NCBI GenBank assembly: GCA_014898415.1
Contig: RCTD01000019.1
Location: 992,001-1,056,000, forward strand
Source: Stromatinia cepivora
Lineage: Eukaryota; Ascomycota; Leotiomycetes; Helotiales; Sclerotiniaceae
DNA length: 64,000 bases
Direction of reading: 5' to 3'
Every line of letters starts with the position of its first letter. Position 1 is the first letter of the stretch. A model generated the notes under the pieces. It did not search any database, had not been told where the DNA came from, and saw only the letters and a list, made by a program, of their open reading frames with translations. Shown in pieces: positions 1 to 12,200 of the stretch. The position numbers and the translations under genes are program-made.

Positions 1-909
1 GCTCTACCGACCCCAACTGTTTATTTAACTCGAACATGCATGATGACTTCGACCTACTGTAAGCATTATACAAATTAGTTCGCTTGTTATCGTGCCAGTT
101 GGCGGTATGAATACTCTCACCACATGACATGAACAAACAGTGTCACATTTCAGTGTCTCGCTTAACAACCCCCCAGTGAACAACCAACTCTTCAAGTCCA
201 CACCCCATTCCCTCAAAATCTCTCCCCCCAACCCCGCACCCCAACTTCCAGCATCCTAACTTCAGCATTTTAACTTCTAACCCCAACCTCCCAATTCCCA
301 TAACTCGCAAATATAAAATGATGGAACCCTCCTCTACAGGCTCCCTGCAGGTGAAAACAAAACTCAACAATCATCCACTACCACTCACTCACGCCCAAAC
401 CTCCTGATTTCCAATTCCAGTTCCAATTCCAACCTCCAACCTCTCAACATCTCGCCTCCAAAATCCACATCATATACCCATCATCTACCAAACAAGTTGG
501 ATTCTTCTAACAATTCATTCATTCATTCATCCATACACCCATTAATCCATACACCCATTAATTCATTCATTCTACAGCACATCCATTCCAATGCAATATG
601 AAACGAAACACCATATAAGACTTACATAAAATATCCCCCCCGCCCCCAAAAAATCAAAACAATAATAATAATAAAATAAAGTGGATATTGTTTTCTATTC
701 TCTATCTCTAATTTCTTATTTCTCTTATTTCTCAAACTCCAATGTTTGATGTCGATGTTGATATCCGTCTAATACCTTTGTTCATATTTCAAATATATGT
801 ATCTACGTCTGCTAATGGCATGCCATGGGATATATCTTATGCCCATTTTCCCCCGCGCTAAAATGTGTGTATAATTACAATGAAATGAATAAAAATTACG
901 ATCACGAAG
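1..909. other. Intergenic, 3' flank of the IBtk-like gene
   Basis: I see no gene here. The stretch is rich in C/A/T tracts with short CATT and CCATACACCCATTAA repeats around 520-570. A run of C's followed by A's lies near 638-655. The few ORFs are under 80 codons and have no recognisable motif. The right part probably holds the 3' untranslated region of the minus-strand gene that stops at 910. Confidence 0.6.
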
Positions 910-3900
910 TTAATTCGCACCAGTACTTTTCTCCTGAGGTTTTCCTCTTCCTCTTCCTCCACCACCACCACCCCTCACAAATTCCCCACCACCTCTTCCC
1001 CTTCCACCTCTCCCTCTCGATCCACCCTTTCCTCTACCGCCACCAGACTTACCACCACCTCTATTAACGCCACTGGTAGAAGCCTTTGCCCTCAAAGCCT
1101 CTTCCTCTTGAGCCCTTTTACTTTCTTGATCCCACCATTCTTGGAATGCTTGTTCTTCTTGAATTTCTTGAAGACTTCGTTTTGCAACTGCTTCCTTAAT
1201 CACTTCTTGCTCTCTTTGTTGCATTCCTATGATATCAGCCATGGATAATTGCAGTGACGGTTCGGCTTTCGCTGCTGGTGCTGTATATGATTTTGAATGA
1301 GGAATGAGTGGAGTAGATTTGCTTGGTGTTAACAGGCTTGGCTTTGAAGGACCAGGTGAAGATCTTTGTGCTTTCGTGATGCTGTTATTATCATTCCTTT
1401 TCTGACCAGAAAATCGGGTATCTGGCGCCGTGACTCGGCGCATAGCCGAAGGAGTACTTGCAGGTGAGATCGCAGGTGAGATTGCTGGGTTTGGTGCCAA
1501 GGATGACGGGGAAGATTTGTTATCCTCAACAAGAATGTCCTTGAGGTTCGTTTTTGAACCCACACCTGCAAATTGCCAAGGAGAGGATGCCTTGTCTTTA
1601 CCCTTGTTCACAGGAGTTTGTGCAATTGCTTGTTGAAAAGCTGCCTGTTGCTTCTTACGTTCCTTCTGTGAAAGTTTTGGAGTAGATGGTTTGGCATTCG
1701 CTTCATCCTTGGCCTTTTGAGCCGAGAGACTCATTGATAAATTGGAAGTACGGTTCGTTGATGCCTGGGCCATGATGTCTTTCATGTCCAGCTTTTGTAA
1801 AAGATTAGGAGAAGACCATGTTTTATTTCCAGATTGAGGAGTGTCGGAATTGTAGTTGATTCCTAAACCGACAGAATTTCGTAGATCCGTAGGAGATCCT
1901 GACTCGAAAACCTTGGGCGTCGAGCTAGTTGTAGGGAATCTTGGAGTAGTTGGACCACCAGGGGAAGCAGAAGGTAGGTCAGTAGCTAAGTTCAGGTCAG
2001 GCGGACTACCAGGCTCTTCGTCGTCATCCATATCAAACATGAGATCAGCTGCCGCATCCTTAGGACGTATACTTGGACTGAATGGTTCGTTCTTCGCCAC
2101 CCTGGATTTCCTCCTGGCTTTATCATTACTAGGAGAGGGCAAATTATCATCAAGACTCCCCATACGTGCCTTGAAAGATGAAGATATTCGACTATCATCA
2201 TCTCTAAGATGCGCACGAAAGATCATATCTCCAAGTCTGCGGCGTCTTTCCTCATCGATGTCCTCTGCCAATTCAGGATATTTCTCGTGCAAATCTAGAT
2301 CAGCTCGGCCACTTTTGGCAAACGGAAGACAATTCAATTGATTGTCGCGCACGACTTCATCTAATTCGAGGAGAAGATCCTCATCAAGATCATCAAGTAG
2401 ACTATTTTACATTAGCAAGATGTACCACAAGAAACTATGATAACCCGACCCATCAAAATTTGAAGACTTACTGATTCTCAAGCATTGACTCCAGCTGCAA
2501 GCACATATACTCAAGGCCAGCATCTTTAAGTTCGGTGATTGAGCAAGGTGCCACAGCATTGATAATATTGCAGACGTTCCGAGTATTAACTTCACGATGT
2601 CAGTATAACTTCTAATAAAATCTGTGAAACACTATGTGGAAAGAGCATACCAAAACGACCCAACACCTGTTGACAGATCTGAGATAATCTATCAATCATC
2701 AACTCATTCGCAACACTCATGACATCCATAACGATTTCCGAGAACTCATCGATATCAGTAGAGACGATATCATCGAAAAGCTCAGGCCCAACATCTGCAT
2801 ATATATAGCGCAATACCAGTTCGAAGGTTTCCGGCGAAATATGCTTCAAATCGATTCTGATCGGATCTGCGCCTTTTGCACGCCTACCAGCAAGCCATTG
2901 ACCCCCTGATCGACCATTAAATAGACCATCGAAGAAAGGACATCGTTGACATGCAAGCACACTGTGAATAGGCATTTCTCCTCCATCCAACTCAACAATA
3001 GCATCGCAATTATCGAAGAACTTCTCGTCTGTGATAGCATTGTCTATGTCAGAGTTCAATTTGTCTGACGGCCGTCTGACAAGTCCAGGTTGAGTTAGGT
3101 AGGGAATATTTAAATGAGAACCAAGCTTCATGATTTCGATCCTAACCTGCCTTAATCTGAAAGCCATATTTGGGAAGTAATTTGCAAAGGCCCAAACATC
3201 AGCAATTTTGTCAATGTAGAGAAAGATAGCAAAATTGACAAGGGTGATAAAATCTAGGCCGTTGAAAGTAATTCTTTTCTTACCATTCTCAATATTGAGG
3301 ATATCAGACAGTGAAGTGGTTCCACTGTCACAGGAGTCAGCTAAAAGTGATCTCAAGACAGAAGATCTAGCTGCTAGCATGAAGCCATGGACAGGTATTG
3401 CGATGTCAGATGTACTAGAACATATTTCAACATCATAACCACCACTCTCAGAATCCAGACCCATAAGGAAGCCTTGGACATCTCCCTCAATGTCCGGAGA
3501 TATGATCAATGCCGCGAGGACAGGACCATATTCATTGTCCAAATTTGCGAGGCGAGACTCCACAAGACTTGCAATGTGTTCCACTGGATGCTCTGAAGCC
3601 ACAAGATCTCGAATACTTAGCAAAGGTCCAATATCATCCCACAATGTCTTATCCTCAACAGCCACTTGAGTCCTAGTCACATCACAGTCCTTACGGATGG
3701 CCGCAAATACACCGAAAGGGTTGCTTCTGACCGCAGCTACTTTAGTAAGTCCGGGGACCCGCTGAAATTTGAAATCCTTCCGGTCGTAATCACTGATCCC
3801 AGTGAAAGCATCCTTATTCTTAGCTCTTTTGATGCGTCGCCAAACCGCTCCAGCCTGAGTACAAACTATCACGGACCCATTCTCGGCGACACCAACAGAT

Positions 3901-5726
3901 TTTATTCCATCCCAATTACCCTTGCGGAGTGACCATACTCGTTGCGGTTGGGATAAAGCATCTTTGATTTTGGAGGGATTCGTTGTAGAAGCCGCCGCAA
4001 CTTTTGTATCAATCTTCCTTACATTCAAGGTAAATAAGTCACCCCTACCAGATATAGCCGCAATTGTATCTCCGCCAGACTCGATAGTAGTGATATTATT
4101 TGACCCGGAGTCATATCGAGTCGTGAGCGAGGTACTTTGTAAATGATAGTTTGTGAAGCCCTCATATAACGGAAACTTGACCATATTATAACCATAATTC
4201 GTGAAAACACAGACTGTATGGTTTGCCAAAAGGCATATAGTTGCACCACTAATGGCTGAGACTTTCACAATTGATGACTTGAATAAAGATGCTGCAACTC
4301 TGCGAGGTATTGGCTGAGCTTCCAGAGATCGTGAATCAGAATCCATAAGGCCCAATTGTCCCTCATTCTTCCCCCAGCAAAAAAGTGAGGTAGATGTATG
4401 GGCCACTGAATGAATAGCAGATGCAGCTATACCAACAATAGTTTCCCTTTTCAGAGGCCCGAATATCTGGCGCGGGGTGGTACAAATTGGCTCTTCATCC
4501 TTCAGCGCAGGTCGAGGTAGATTGTAGCCTAATTGGCCCCAAGTATTTGTACCCCAACTGAAAATCTCTCCTTCCGATGATACTGCAAGGGTATGATTTT
4601 GACCGAGAGCAACAGTTACGACTTTCTTCCCTGCCAAACCACCCTGATCTACTGGCACATAATTGAAACGAGTGGTCTCATCTCCCATGCCTAATCTACC
4701 TCCAGGACCGAAGCCACACATGTAAAGATTTGATTCTGGATCTGTGGTCAATACAGCGCTACTTAATTTGGACAGAGCAACATCTTGTATGATGATAGGT
4801 TTATTCTGAATCATTGAAGGAAGCTCAGATACTGTCTTGGGCATCTTTGGATTTCCAATAGGGTTATGATCATAGACGGAGTCTAGGTACTCTTCATAAA
4901 ATCGAAAAAGTAAATGGTTAGGACGTTTAAGTGTTATCTTTTCCGGATACTGACGATCGTCCTGATCACCGAAACCCAATGAAAAGTTCTTGTTGCTACC
5001 AAATGCATAAAGTTCGTCACCATCGATACTTTTGAACTTTGACGATTCGTTCGACGGTGAATCGAATAACTCCTCATCGGAGTCATCATCTGAACGTCGA
5101 GGTGATCCCTGCTCTCTTCTGTCTAACAAAGATCGCCTTGCGATGGTCGCATTGTATACGTCAAACGGGGTGTTCCCCTCCCTATCCTTGACCTTGATAA
5201 CTGAAGAGTCCGGCTTGGCTCCTGTATTTCCAGCGGCGCGATCCTTCGAGTCTCGTTCGATAATTGCCCGGGCAATTGTGACGTTACCAAAATATAAAGC
5301 CCTATGCAATGCTGTCCACCCACTTTCCGTATCTTGTATATAGAGGTCGATAGAAGGATGTTCGATAAGGGAGGTGGCAAAGATTATTGCATTCGTAGAT
5401 GTCGAAGATGCAGCTCGATGCAAGACTGTTAATCCAGCATAATCTCTGCTGTTCAATTCTGCCCTACTGATCGCATTTCCCTGTCCTTTATTTCCATTTG
5501 TGTTTCCAGCTGGACCGGGCGCTTTGCGGTTCTTGCTGAAAGTCTTTGGTGATGTTCCAAATCCACCCGAACTCCCTATTTTATTCCCAAAGCTACTGGA
5601 GAATGCCGGCCCTCCTCCACCATGGCTTTTCAATGTATGCTGCGATGAATAGGCAGTATTTGCCAGTAGGCGTCGAAACTTATCGACGTCATCTTCGAGA
5701 TAATATTTCCAGAGGAGATTACTCAT
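910..5726 (-). CDS. Ankyrin-RCC1-BTB/BTB protein, IBtk type, 3 exons
   Basis: I predict exons 5726-2651, 2589-2472 and 2401-910, with introns of 61 and 70 nt (GTATGC..AG and GTAAGT..AG). They join in frame to about 1,561 residues. The order of domains is: N-terminal MSNLLWKYYLEDDVD; ankyrin-like repeats at about 92-160 (GWTALHRAL); RCC1 beta-propeller repeats at about 235-500 (ALGQNHTLAVSSEGEIFSWG); and two BTB domains at about 780-1020, the second with VELDGGEMPIHSVLACQ. A long Ser/Pro-rich disordered region ends in RGG/RG repeats. This is the architecture of the inhibitor-of-BTK family, whose members can act as Cul3 adaptors; that role is inferred. An upstream ATG at 5777 would add 17 residues; I prefer 5726 because, as I recall them, fungal homologues begin at MSNLLWKYY. 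The RGG tail suggests RNA or nucleic-acid contact. Confidence 0.88.
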
Positions 5727-7053
5727 GGGTGGATAGAAGTGGCAAGAAGGATACCTTCCGTTCACTTCAATGAACACCTAGCTGTGACCTCAAGGGGACA
5801 CGGCCTTTTTTAAAGGTTTATGAAGTGGAGGAAGACTCCTGAAAAGTGAGAAAAGTGAAGAAAGTCCGGTCTTGATCTGCCAGGCGTGTTGATGGATAAC
5901 CGTCGCAAGGTGATTTGGGCGAATCTTGGAGCGGGGCTTTGTGCGATTGATAGAAAGTTGTAAGTTTAGGTGGTGCGATCCTGTAAAGTATTGGATTTTC
6001 TGATGGATGTTGTATATTCGACTGACTTGACTTGGTATTAAAGTATAAAATCTTCTTGTTAATATAAATTGAAATGGTTGAAATGTATCGCACAATGGGA
6101 AGGCCGTTTGCATTGTGTGCAACGCGATAAAGGGTCCTAGCCAATCGGAATCGCGACTTTAGCAGCATGCTTACTAGAATTGTGAACGTGGGGCAAGCAT
6201 TTGACGAGACACACCATCGTGCCCTTCCTTTTACCTATCGTCATAACTTACATACTAGGAAATTATGAAATTGAAGCTTGGTAGCTTTAATTTTCCAGAT
6301 CATAAACATAACAAGTTTCGTTTAAAACTTTGGACGAAAGATAATAAATATATTGGCACAAAGCTTTACTTTATATATTCCCGTATTCTGACAACTCCGA
6401 AAGCCATTTTCCCAGGCGGTGAAGGAAGACCCACATGTTCATGCAGATTGTAGATGTTCTCGATATATTTCTATCACAAATCACAAATCCTGAAAGAAGA
6501 AGGAAGCATACTGTATCATCCAAAGATTATCCTTACCTGTTTTGTATTGTCTCAATGTTACACAGATATGTTAATGGCTGGAGTTTTGAATAGATCTCTA
6601 CGGATTTCAGCCTGTGAGATGAGCTTCTTGGCAGGTTCGGATCGAGCATTCATTTGAATACAAACGTTTTTTAATATCCAGCAGCTTGTCCCCGTTGTAA
6701 GTCGTGACAAGTCTCCTTGTGGCTGCTGCATCCTCAAAATCTTCATTAATTCACCGTCGCTGGTGAAATTTGATATGCCTCCATATTCTATACATCTATT
6801 GTTTCCAGGCATGTGATTCTCAAATTCCGTATTGTCCTTGGCCAAAAGGCGAATAATTCAATCAGTATAGACGTTGCACATACGAATTCGATTCTGGAAA
6901 CTGGACTACTCAGTCCCTTCGCTATCGCCATCTTGTAATCCGCCTCTGCTTTGGGGACTTCAAACATTCGTCAATGGCATCGTTCGACTGTTCGAAATCG
7001 TTAGAATGTAAACAGTGATTCCCTTCCTTCACTTCTCTTCCTCTCAAACCACC
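5727..7053. other. Intergenic: IBtk-like 5' region and SET-gene 3' region
   Basis: No convincing gene. Two overlapping minus-strand ORFs (5790-6168) lie directly upstream of the IBtk-like start. They have no motif, differ from each other only by frame, and are best read as promoter or 5' leader. The ORFs at 6265-6845 are short and composed like intergenic DNA. Confidence 0.55.
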
Positions 7054-7731
7054 TCATTCATAGCTCTCTCCCCACTCCTCCTCCCCCTTCCTCGCTCCCC
7101 AGAACCCCCTCCCATAACTAACCAAAATCTCCTCTCCCTTCTTAATCCCCTTCCACTTCCCCGCCCCCTTTCCCTTCCCACCACCAGCCTTTTCCCCCAG
7201 CACCCAAACCCCCACCCCCCTCTCCCCTCTCCCCGAATCCCAAACCTCCTTAAACTCCGCATTGACCCTCGCTCTCTCCCCACCAATACTCACACCCCTA
7301 AAATCATTAATAAACCTCGCCTCATTTCCTTTCCCTTGTGCATCAACCCCAATTCCCGTTTCCCTATCCAAACTCAAATCATAATCGCTCTTCTCATGCA
7401 GTTCTACCAATTTCCTAACCCGCTCATCCGTTGACTCATTTGGCGCATGAACTTCGCCAATATATTGCAAAATAAATGTTCCCGGTTTCAAGTCCCTAGT
7501 GGCGAATAATCCACACTGTCCATTAGCGGGATGGGAGGGATCGTTAATAGGCGTAATCTTGACGAGAGGAGAAGGGCTCTTTGGATGTGAGGGCGGAATA
7601 GGTATAGCGTCGGGAGTTGGTGTGCGGAGTATTTTTAGGTGTGAGGGGTTGAGTGTTGCGCAGTAGGTTGGGGTTGTGAGGTATGGGATGTGAGAGGGCC
7701 AGTTTTTGGGAAGCTGTTGGGATGGCGCCAT
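7054..7731 (-). CDS. SET-domain protein (putative lysine methyltransferase)
   Basis: This is a single exon of about 225 residues from the ATG at 7731. An in-frame ATG at 7782 would add 17 residues without similarity to the domain. The SET core can be read in order: QCGLFATRDLKPGTFILQYIGEV (the G.GLFA..DL..GTFI start), then GNEARFINDFRGV where classical SET proteins have the RFINHSC..PN pseudoknot motif, then IKKGEEILVSYGRGFW corresponding to the I..GEE...YG..YW end. The Asn-His pair of the classical motif is replaced by Asn-Asp, so it belongs to a divergent fungal SET group. The substrate cannot be told, and non-histone targets are as likely as histones. A Gly/Lys/Trp-rich insert precedes the last motif. 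It is divergent from the small membrane-protein gene at 8756, with about 1 kb between starts. Confidence 0.75.
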   Translation of the reverse strand: MAPSQQLPKNWPSHIPYLTTPTYCATLNPSHLKILRTPTPDAIPIPPSHPKSPSPLVKITPINDPSHPANGQCGLFATRDLKPGTFILQYIGEVHAPNESTDERVRKLVELHEKSDYDLSLDRETGIGVDAQGKGNEARFINDFRGVSIGGERARVNAEFKEVWDSGRGERGVGVWVLGEKAGGGKGKGAGKWKGIKKGEEILVSYGRGFWGARKGEEEWGESYE

Positions 7732-8755
7732 TTCCCTTGGATGATCGCATCCAGACTGCTCTCTTCTCTGTTTCTCAACCACGTGAAATTCTGAGAACCT
7801 CGATTATCTCAATCAAGCACAACGTTGCTGCGACCGGCACCCGGATCCCCTTCCACTTGAAATCCAAAACCGAGACTTTGTCGACACAATGTATCAACAA
7901 TTCATTCCTATCTTTCCAAACTCATTAAAATAAATATGAAGATATCCGCAAACAAACCATTCATCCAGACCCAAAAATCTTCCGTTCCCAAACGCCAAGC
8001 CTTAGCACCCGTTAGCGCCCGCCCCCACAAGAACTTTGTACCAATGACAATGACAAGCATAGCTCATCAGCCCTGCGAGAATCGTTCCCTTCCTTCATTC
8101 ATCATAAATTAACAATATCCGTATCGAAAGTTGGATTTATTTGATGTTGGGGATGGGATTTTGTTAATTAGCATGTTTTCTTTCGAATCTGGTGGATGAT
8201 GCGAGTTTTGACAGGCAAGACAGGCAAGACAGGATACAAATGGCGGAGTAAGGTAAGGTAAGGTAAGGAATGCGGAAATTAGTAGATATGATATGTAGGT
8301 ATGTTTGATGTAAACGATTGACCTAATTGGAGTTTGGTAGGTGGTAACTGAACTCAATTGGTAAGGCTATAAACAGGTTTTTAATATGACGCAACCGCTT
8401 GCAGTAAACTAGAACAATAGCATAGGAATCGTAGATGAGGAAGAGTGCAAGTATATACCTGCCTAGGTACATTTGTTTGTTCTCGGCGATGAGGTCATCT
8501 TTCCCAACTACTTTGTAATCTTAACTTGACGCCACAATGATGAATGAGATGAAATGGGATAAGATGGATGAAAGATGAAGGAATATATATTAATATAATT
8601 CACCGCCACATTTTTGATTTCTAGATTTTGATTTATTTATATACATAAGATTACAATACGACGTGATCAAAATATCATATCATATCATATCATAACGCAA
8701 TTCGTAGACTCGATCCAATACCTGTAACCATCAAACAAGCCTAGAAATAGCAATC
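7732..8755. promoter_or_regulatory. Shared upstream region of the SET and small membrane-protein genes
   Basis: This is a divergent intergenic region of about 1 kb with no coding signal. It contains a GTAAG pentamer run near 8249-8268 and four ATATC units at 8673-8694. The latter pentamer, read on the other strand, is the same motif that forms the long array at 21153. I cannot assign individual transcription-factor sites. Confidence 0.4.
8673..8694. repeat. (ATATC)n microsatellite
   Basis: Four tandem copies of the pentamer just upstream of the small membrane-protein gene. It is the complement of the longer (GATAT)n array at 21153-21230. Confidence 0.8.
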
Positions 8756-9210
8756 ATGCCTTCCGTTATCGAATCCATCAATAATCTCTTGGCCTCCATC
8801 GTCAATACCATCATGGCAACCTTCAATTCCATCATTGCCGTTTTCCAATCAATCCTCAATATGATCCTCGGTCTCATCAATTCATTTTTCGCTGCGCTCC
8901 GTTCGGCTCTTACTGGTATTGCGCAGACTTTCGAGGGATTGCTTAGGTTTTTCTTGAGTAAGTTTTCCTTTAATTTGGTCTTTTTGTTTGTTTTCTCCAT
9001 TTGTGAAAATGTTGAAGTGGAAGAAGAGAATCAGGAGATGGAAAGAAAGAAGTAGAATGATTGAAACTTAAGCTAACCACATTTCTTCAAATAGGCAACA
9101 TAGTAGTAATCGGCGTCCTCGTCGCCGCATTCTTCGCCTACACAATCTATCAACGCCGTCAAGGACGACCCGTCGCCCCAGCACCAAGTAGCGCCAAGAA
9201 GAATTCTTGA
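8756..9210 (+). CDS. Small predicted membrane protein, 2 exons
   Basis: Exon 1 is 8756-8957 and exon 2 is 9095-9210. The 137-nt intron has a GTAAGT donor, a GCTAAC branch near 9071 and an ATAG acceptor, and the sum of 318 nt closes in frame on TGA (105 residues). The first 66 residues are an unusually regular Ile/Leu/Phe-rich amphipathic to hydrophobic segment (MPSVIESINNLLASIVNTIM and following). Exon 2 supplies a clear transmembrane helix (VVIGVLVAAFFAYTIYQRRQ) followed by a short basic Pro/Ala tail. The layout resembles small fungal organelle-membrane proteins, but I do not recognise a named family. The clean splice that extends the ORF with a hydrophobic helix is the main reason for calling it real. 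The antisense ORF over the same region is a shadow. Confidence 0.72.
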
Positions 9211-12200
9211 GCTCTTTCTCGCAAATTTTGATTGAGGAACTGAGGCGTGGGAGGAATACAATACGAAGAAAACATGTGCTAGGAAACTTCCAGACACAGA
9301 TATAGGTTGAGTGATGGATAAGGACTAATATTATAGCAAAGGAAACGAAGGAAAGAAAGGATAGGAAATGAAAAAGGGCAGTTCACTTGCGGGATATGCT
9401 TTATGATACCTCAGTTTATAGTACTTAGCAATAAAATGGCTGAAACAAGTATCTGCAACGATAATTAGTATCTTATTGGGAGTGAAGTACAAATGGCACA
9501 CATGGCACAAAGGCACAAAGGCACAAATGCCAAAATACACATCTTGTGATACATTTCCGCAAGTAACACGAAAGTGAACGCTGACCGAAGACCTCGAAAG
9601 CCGCCTTTGGAGTCGGGACTCCGAATCTCATCATACCGTGGAACGGTAAGATGTGAATACTCTGTATTACCAGTATAAGAATTCGTGGGGGGCTCGAGTA
9701 GATGAGTAGGTAGTGTTCGGTTACACGAAAAAGGGACCTCCTATGTCTAGGTCAATGCAATGCACTAACAACTCTCACTACCCGTGTTGAGGAAAATACC
9801 CATATTTAAGTTCGGGACTAACCATATTTATATTGTAGATCCTAAGGATAATTTCAGCTAAGGAGCTGAAGAATAGACTAAGCTCCCGTTCGAGATATAA
9901 TTGATGAGAATCTACGCACGCCACATAGATCTTCATGACTTGGAAGATTTATTCACACGTGTCTTCGATGGTAGGGTTTCTAGTAGGTGTCTTAAGTGCT
10001 GATGAGATGGTTGAAGGAATGAAGAGAGATGGTGAGATGATTATATTATATCATTCTATCAAGTCAGTTTCCATCCATTCATTCCCGCAAACTTAACCTT
10101 CCAATTTACATCCCCATCCATACTCAACATATTTACCTGCCACATCACATCACCATCCTCACTATTCTCATCTCGTGTCAACAACAACTCGGAATCCGGG
10201 ACACATCGTCGTCACCCAGACACACAAGATCAACGCGCCGCAGCACCAAACCCAAATGCCAAAAATTCCCTACAGCAACGGCACCTAAGTGATCGTCCTC
10301 CATTTTCCAGTAATTAAAACAACCACAACAAAAAGAAGACAGCTCTTGGCTGTCTTAGCGGCACGTGGGATCCTCATTTAATATCCTTGAATTTGAGCGG
10401 TTGGACAACCTTGAAGTTATTAGTAAATTCGCTATTGCAGATATCCAGGACCCTTCTTTTTAACTTTATATTTATATTAATTAAAGGATTGCATAATGCT
10501 ACCTCCGAGGAACAGATTCTTTCTTACAAGGTATGAATTGCAAAGTCTATGAAGGATTGCACATATGCAGTCCACGTGACACAAATGAGGTATTTATTCT
10601 ATTGGTTCGTTTCGATTCATACATTTCATCCCATTTTCATAAATGTCGAGGGCATACCTACTAAGCATTTTCCGGCGGCGAGAACCTGCTTCCTTGGTTG
10701 CCTTGCATGCCTGTTTTTGCCCTGCGGAGACCGGAGGAGGGTACGAATTGAGCTAAAGGTTTTCAATTGAGCTTGTGAGTTCGAGGTAAAGTTGTGGGCG
10801 TGGGGTTGTGTCTTTGAGCTTACTCTTTACCTAGGTTGCTGCACTTGCATTAGTTGAATTTGTGGGAAATGCAAGCAATGCAAGAACGATTGAAGATTAT
10901 TTCGAGCGGATATCGCGAGAAAATATGTTTTGTTTTTTTTGTGTTGTGATTTGGAGATGAAGATGGAGAAATGTGGATAATAAGTTGCTGAAGAAAACCT
11001 GCGTATATACCCACCTAGTATTTCGCCATCAAGTTTCATTCTCGGGTCCATCCCTTAAATTAGGTAATTCGAGACAATTCGCTTGCGGGACCATCCATTC
11101 GATTGATCCAAGTAAATTATGTCCCGTGTATACAGTATGTAATGCATGGATAAGAAGCTCAATTGACCTCTGCAAGAGAATATCTGTGGCTACAACATCT
11201 TATCATTCTCAGAGTAGATACATAAGAATTGTTCGTCTCGGTCCGTGTGATTGTCCAGAGTGAAATAAGTGCAGGTGAGCAGATGATCATATTACACCTG
11301 AGTATCGATTCACAACACCACAGAGAATCGTGGCATCGGAATATGGTACCATACACCAATGAAAATGAGAATAAAGATCAATCATATTATGACGAAGAGG
11401 GCGCAGCATGCATATCAAATTCGATCGTTCCTCTTGGTTTTGGTTCTTTCGTGGGGTTGAAAGACGTTCAATATGTACAAGGAGCCAGGCGAGTTCATCC
11501 CTTGCGAAAATTCTTATGCAGTCGTCTCTGAACGCGGCAACTCTAAGATGTGTGGGTTACACAAGATTTTTTCGAGTACCCTATAACTTCGACGTTAGAT
11601 TCCCAGCGTTCTGGCAGACTCACCGACCATGCATTGCACTACAGCGCTATGTAAATGAAGGCCTTGCGTGCGATACCAAATTCTGATTGTGGGTTCTTTG
11701 ACCTCGAGATGGTAAAATAGTAAAGTTTCTGGACTCGATATCTTGACTAAGGACTGCCGTAGAACTAGTGATAAGAGCATCAAATATCCGGGAGATGAGC
11801 ATCGATTGTATTATTACCTATGGATAGATAGTGTGCGCTCCGTTCAGCCGTGGTGCGTGCGTGCATCGTAAGGTGAGATAGGAGGATATTTGTTCCCGTC
11901 CCGTAGAAATTCCGAATATTCTTCCTCACCATGATTTGCGTGAACGTACTTTCAAGCCAGCTGGAATATGATACATGAAGGTTGAGTGTAACATCGACAA
12001 TTTTAGGTTGCTGATAATCCGGGTTCGTAAGAGAAACGTTAATTATACGGGGTGGATATCAGTTTTGGGGCTGAGTCGTTGTCGATGCTGATATGTAGGT
12101 GATGAGTGGATGGCTTGCATATCTTCCTTGAAATGAGTGTACAATACCCATGAAGGCATTGATCATACCACATGCGTGTTATCTTTCAAGGTTTGAAAGG

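Noticed and set aside
5790..6168. Two overlapping minus ORFs upstream of the IBtk-like gene
   Set aside because: They have no motif and no splice path into the downstream frame that improves the N-terminus.
7015..7434. 139-codon plus-strand ORF rich in Pro/Leu
   Set aside because: It is antisense to the SET-domain gene, whose motifs are unambiguous.
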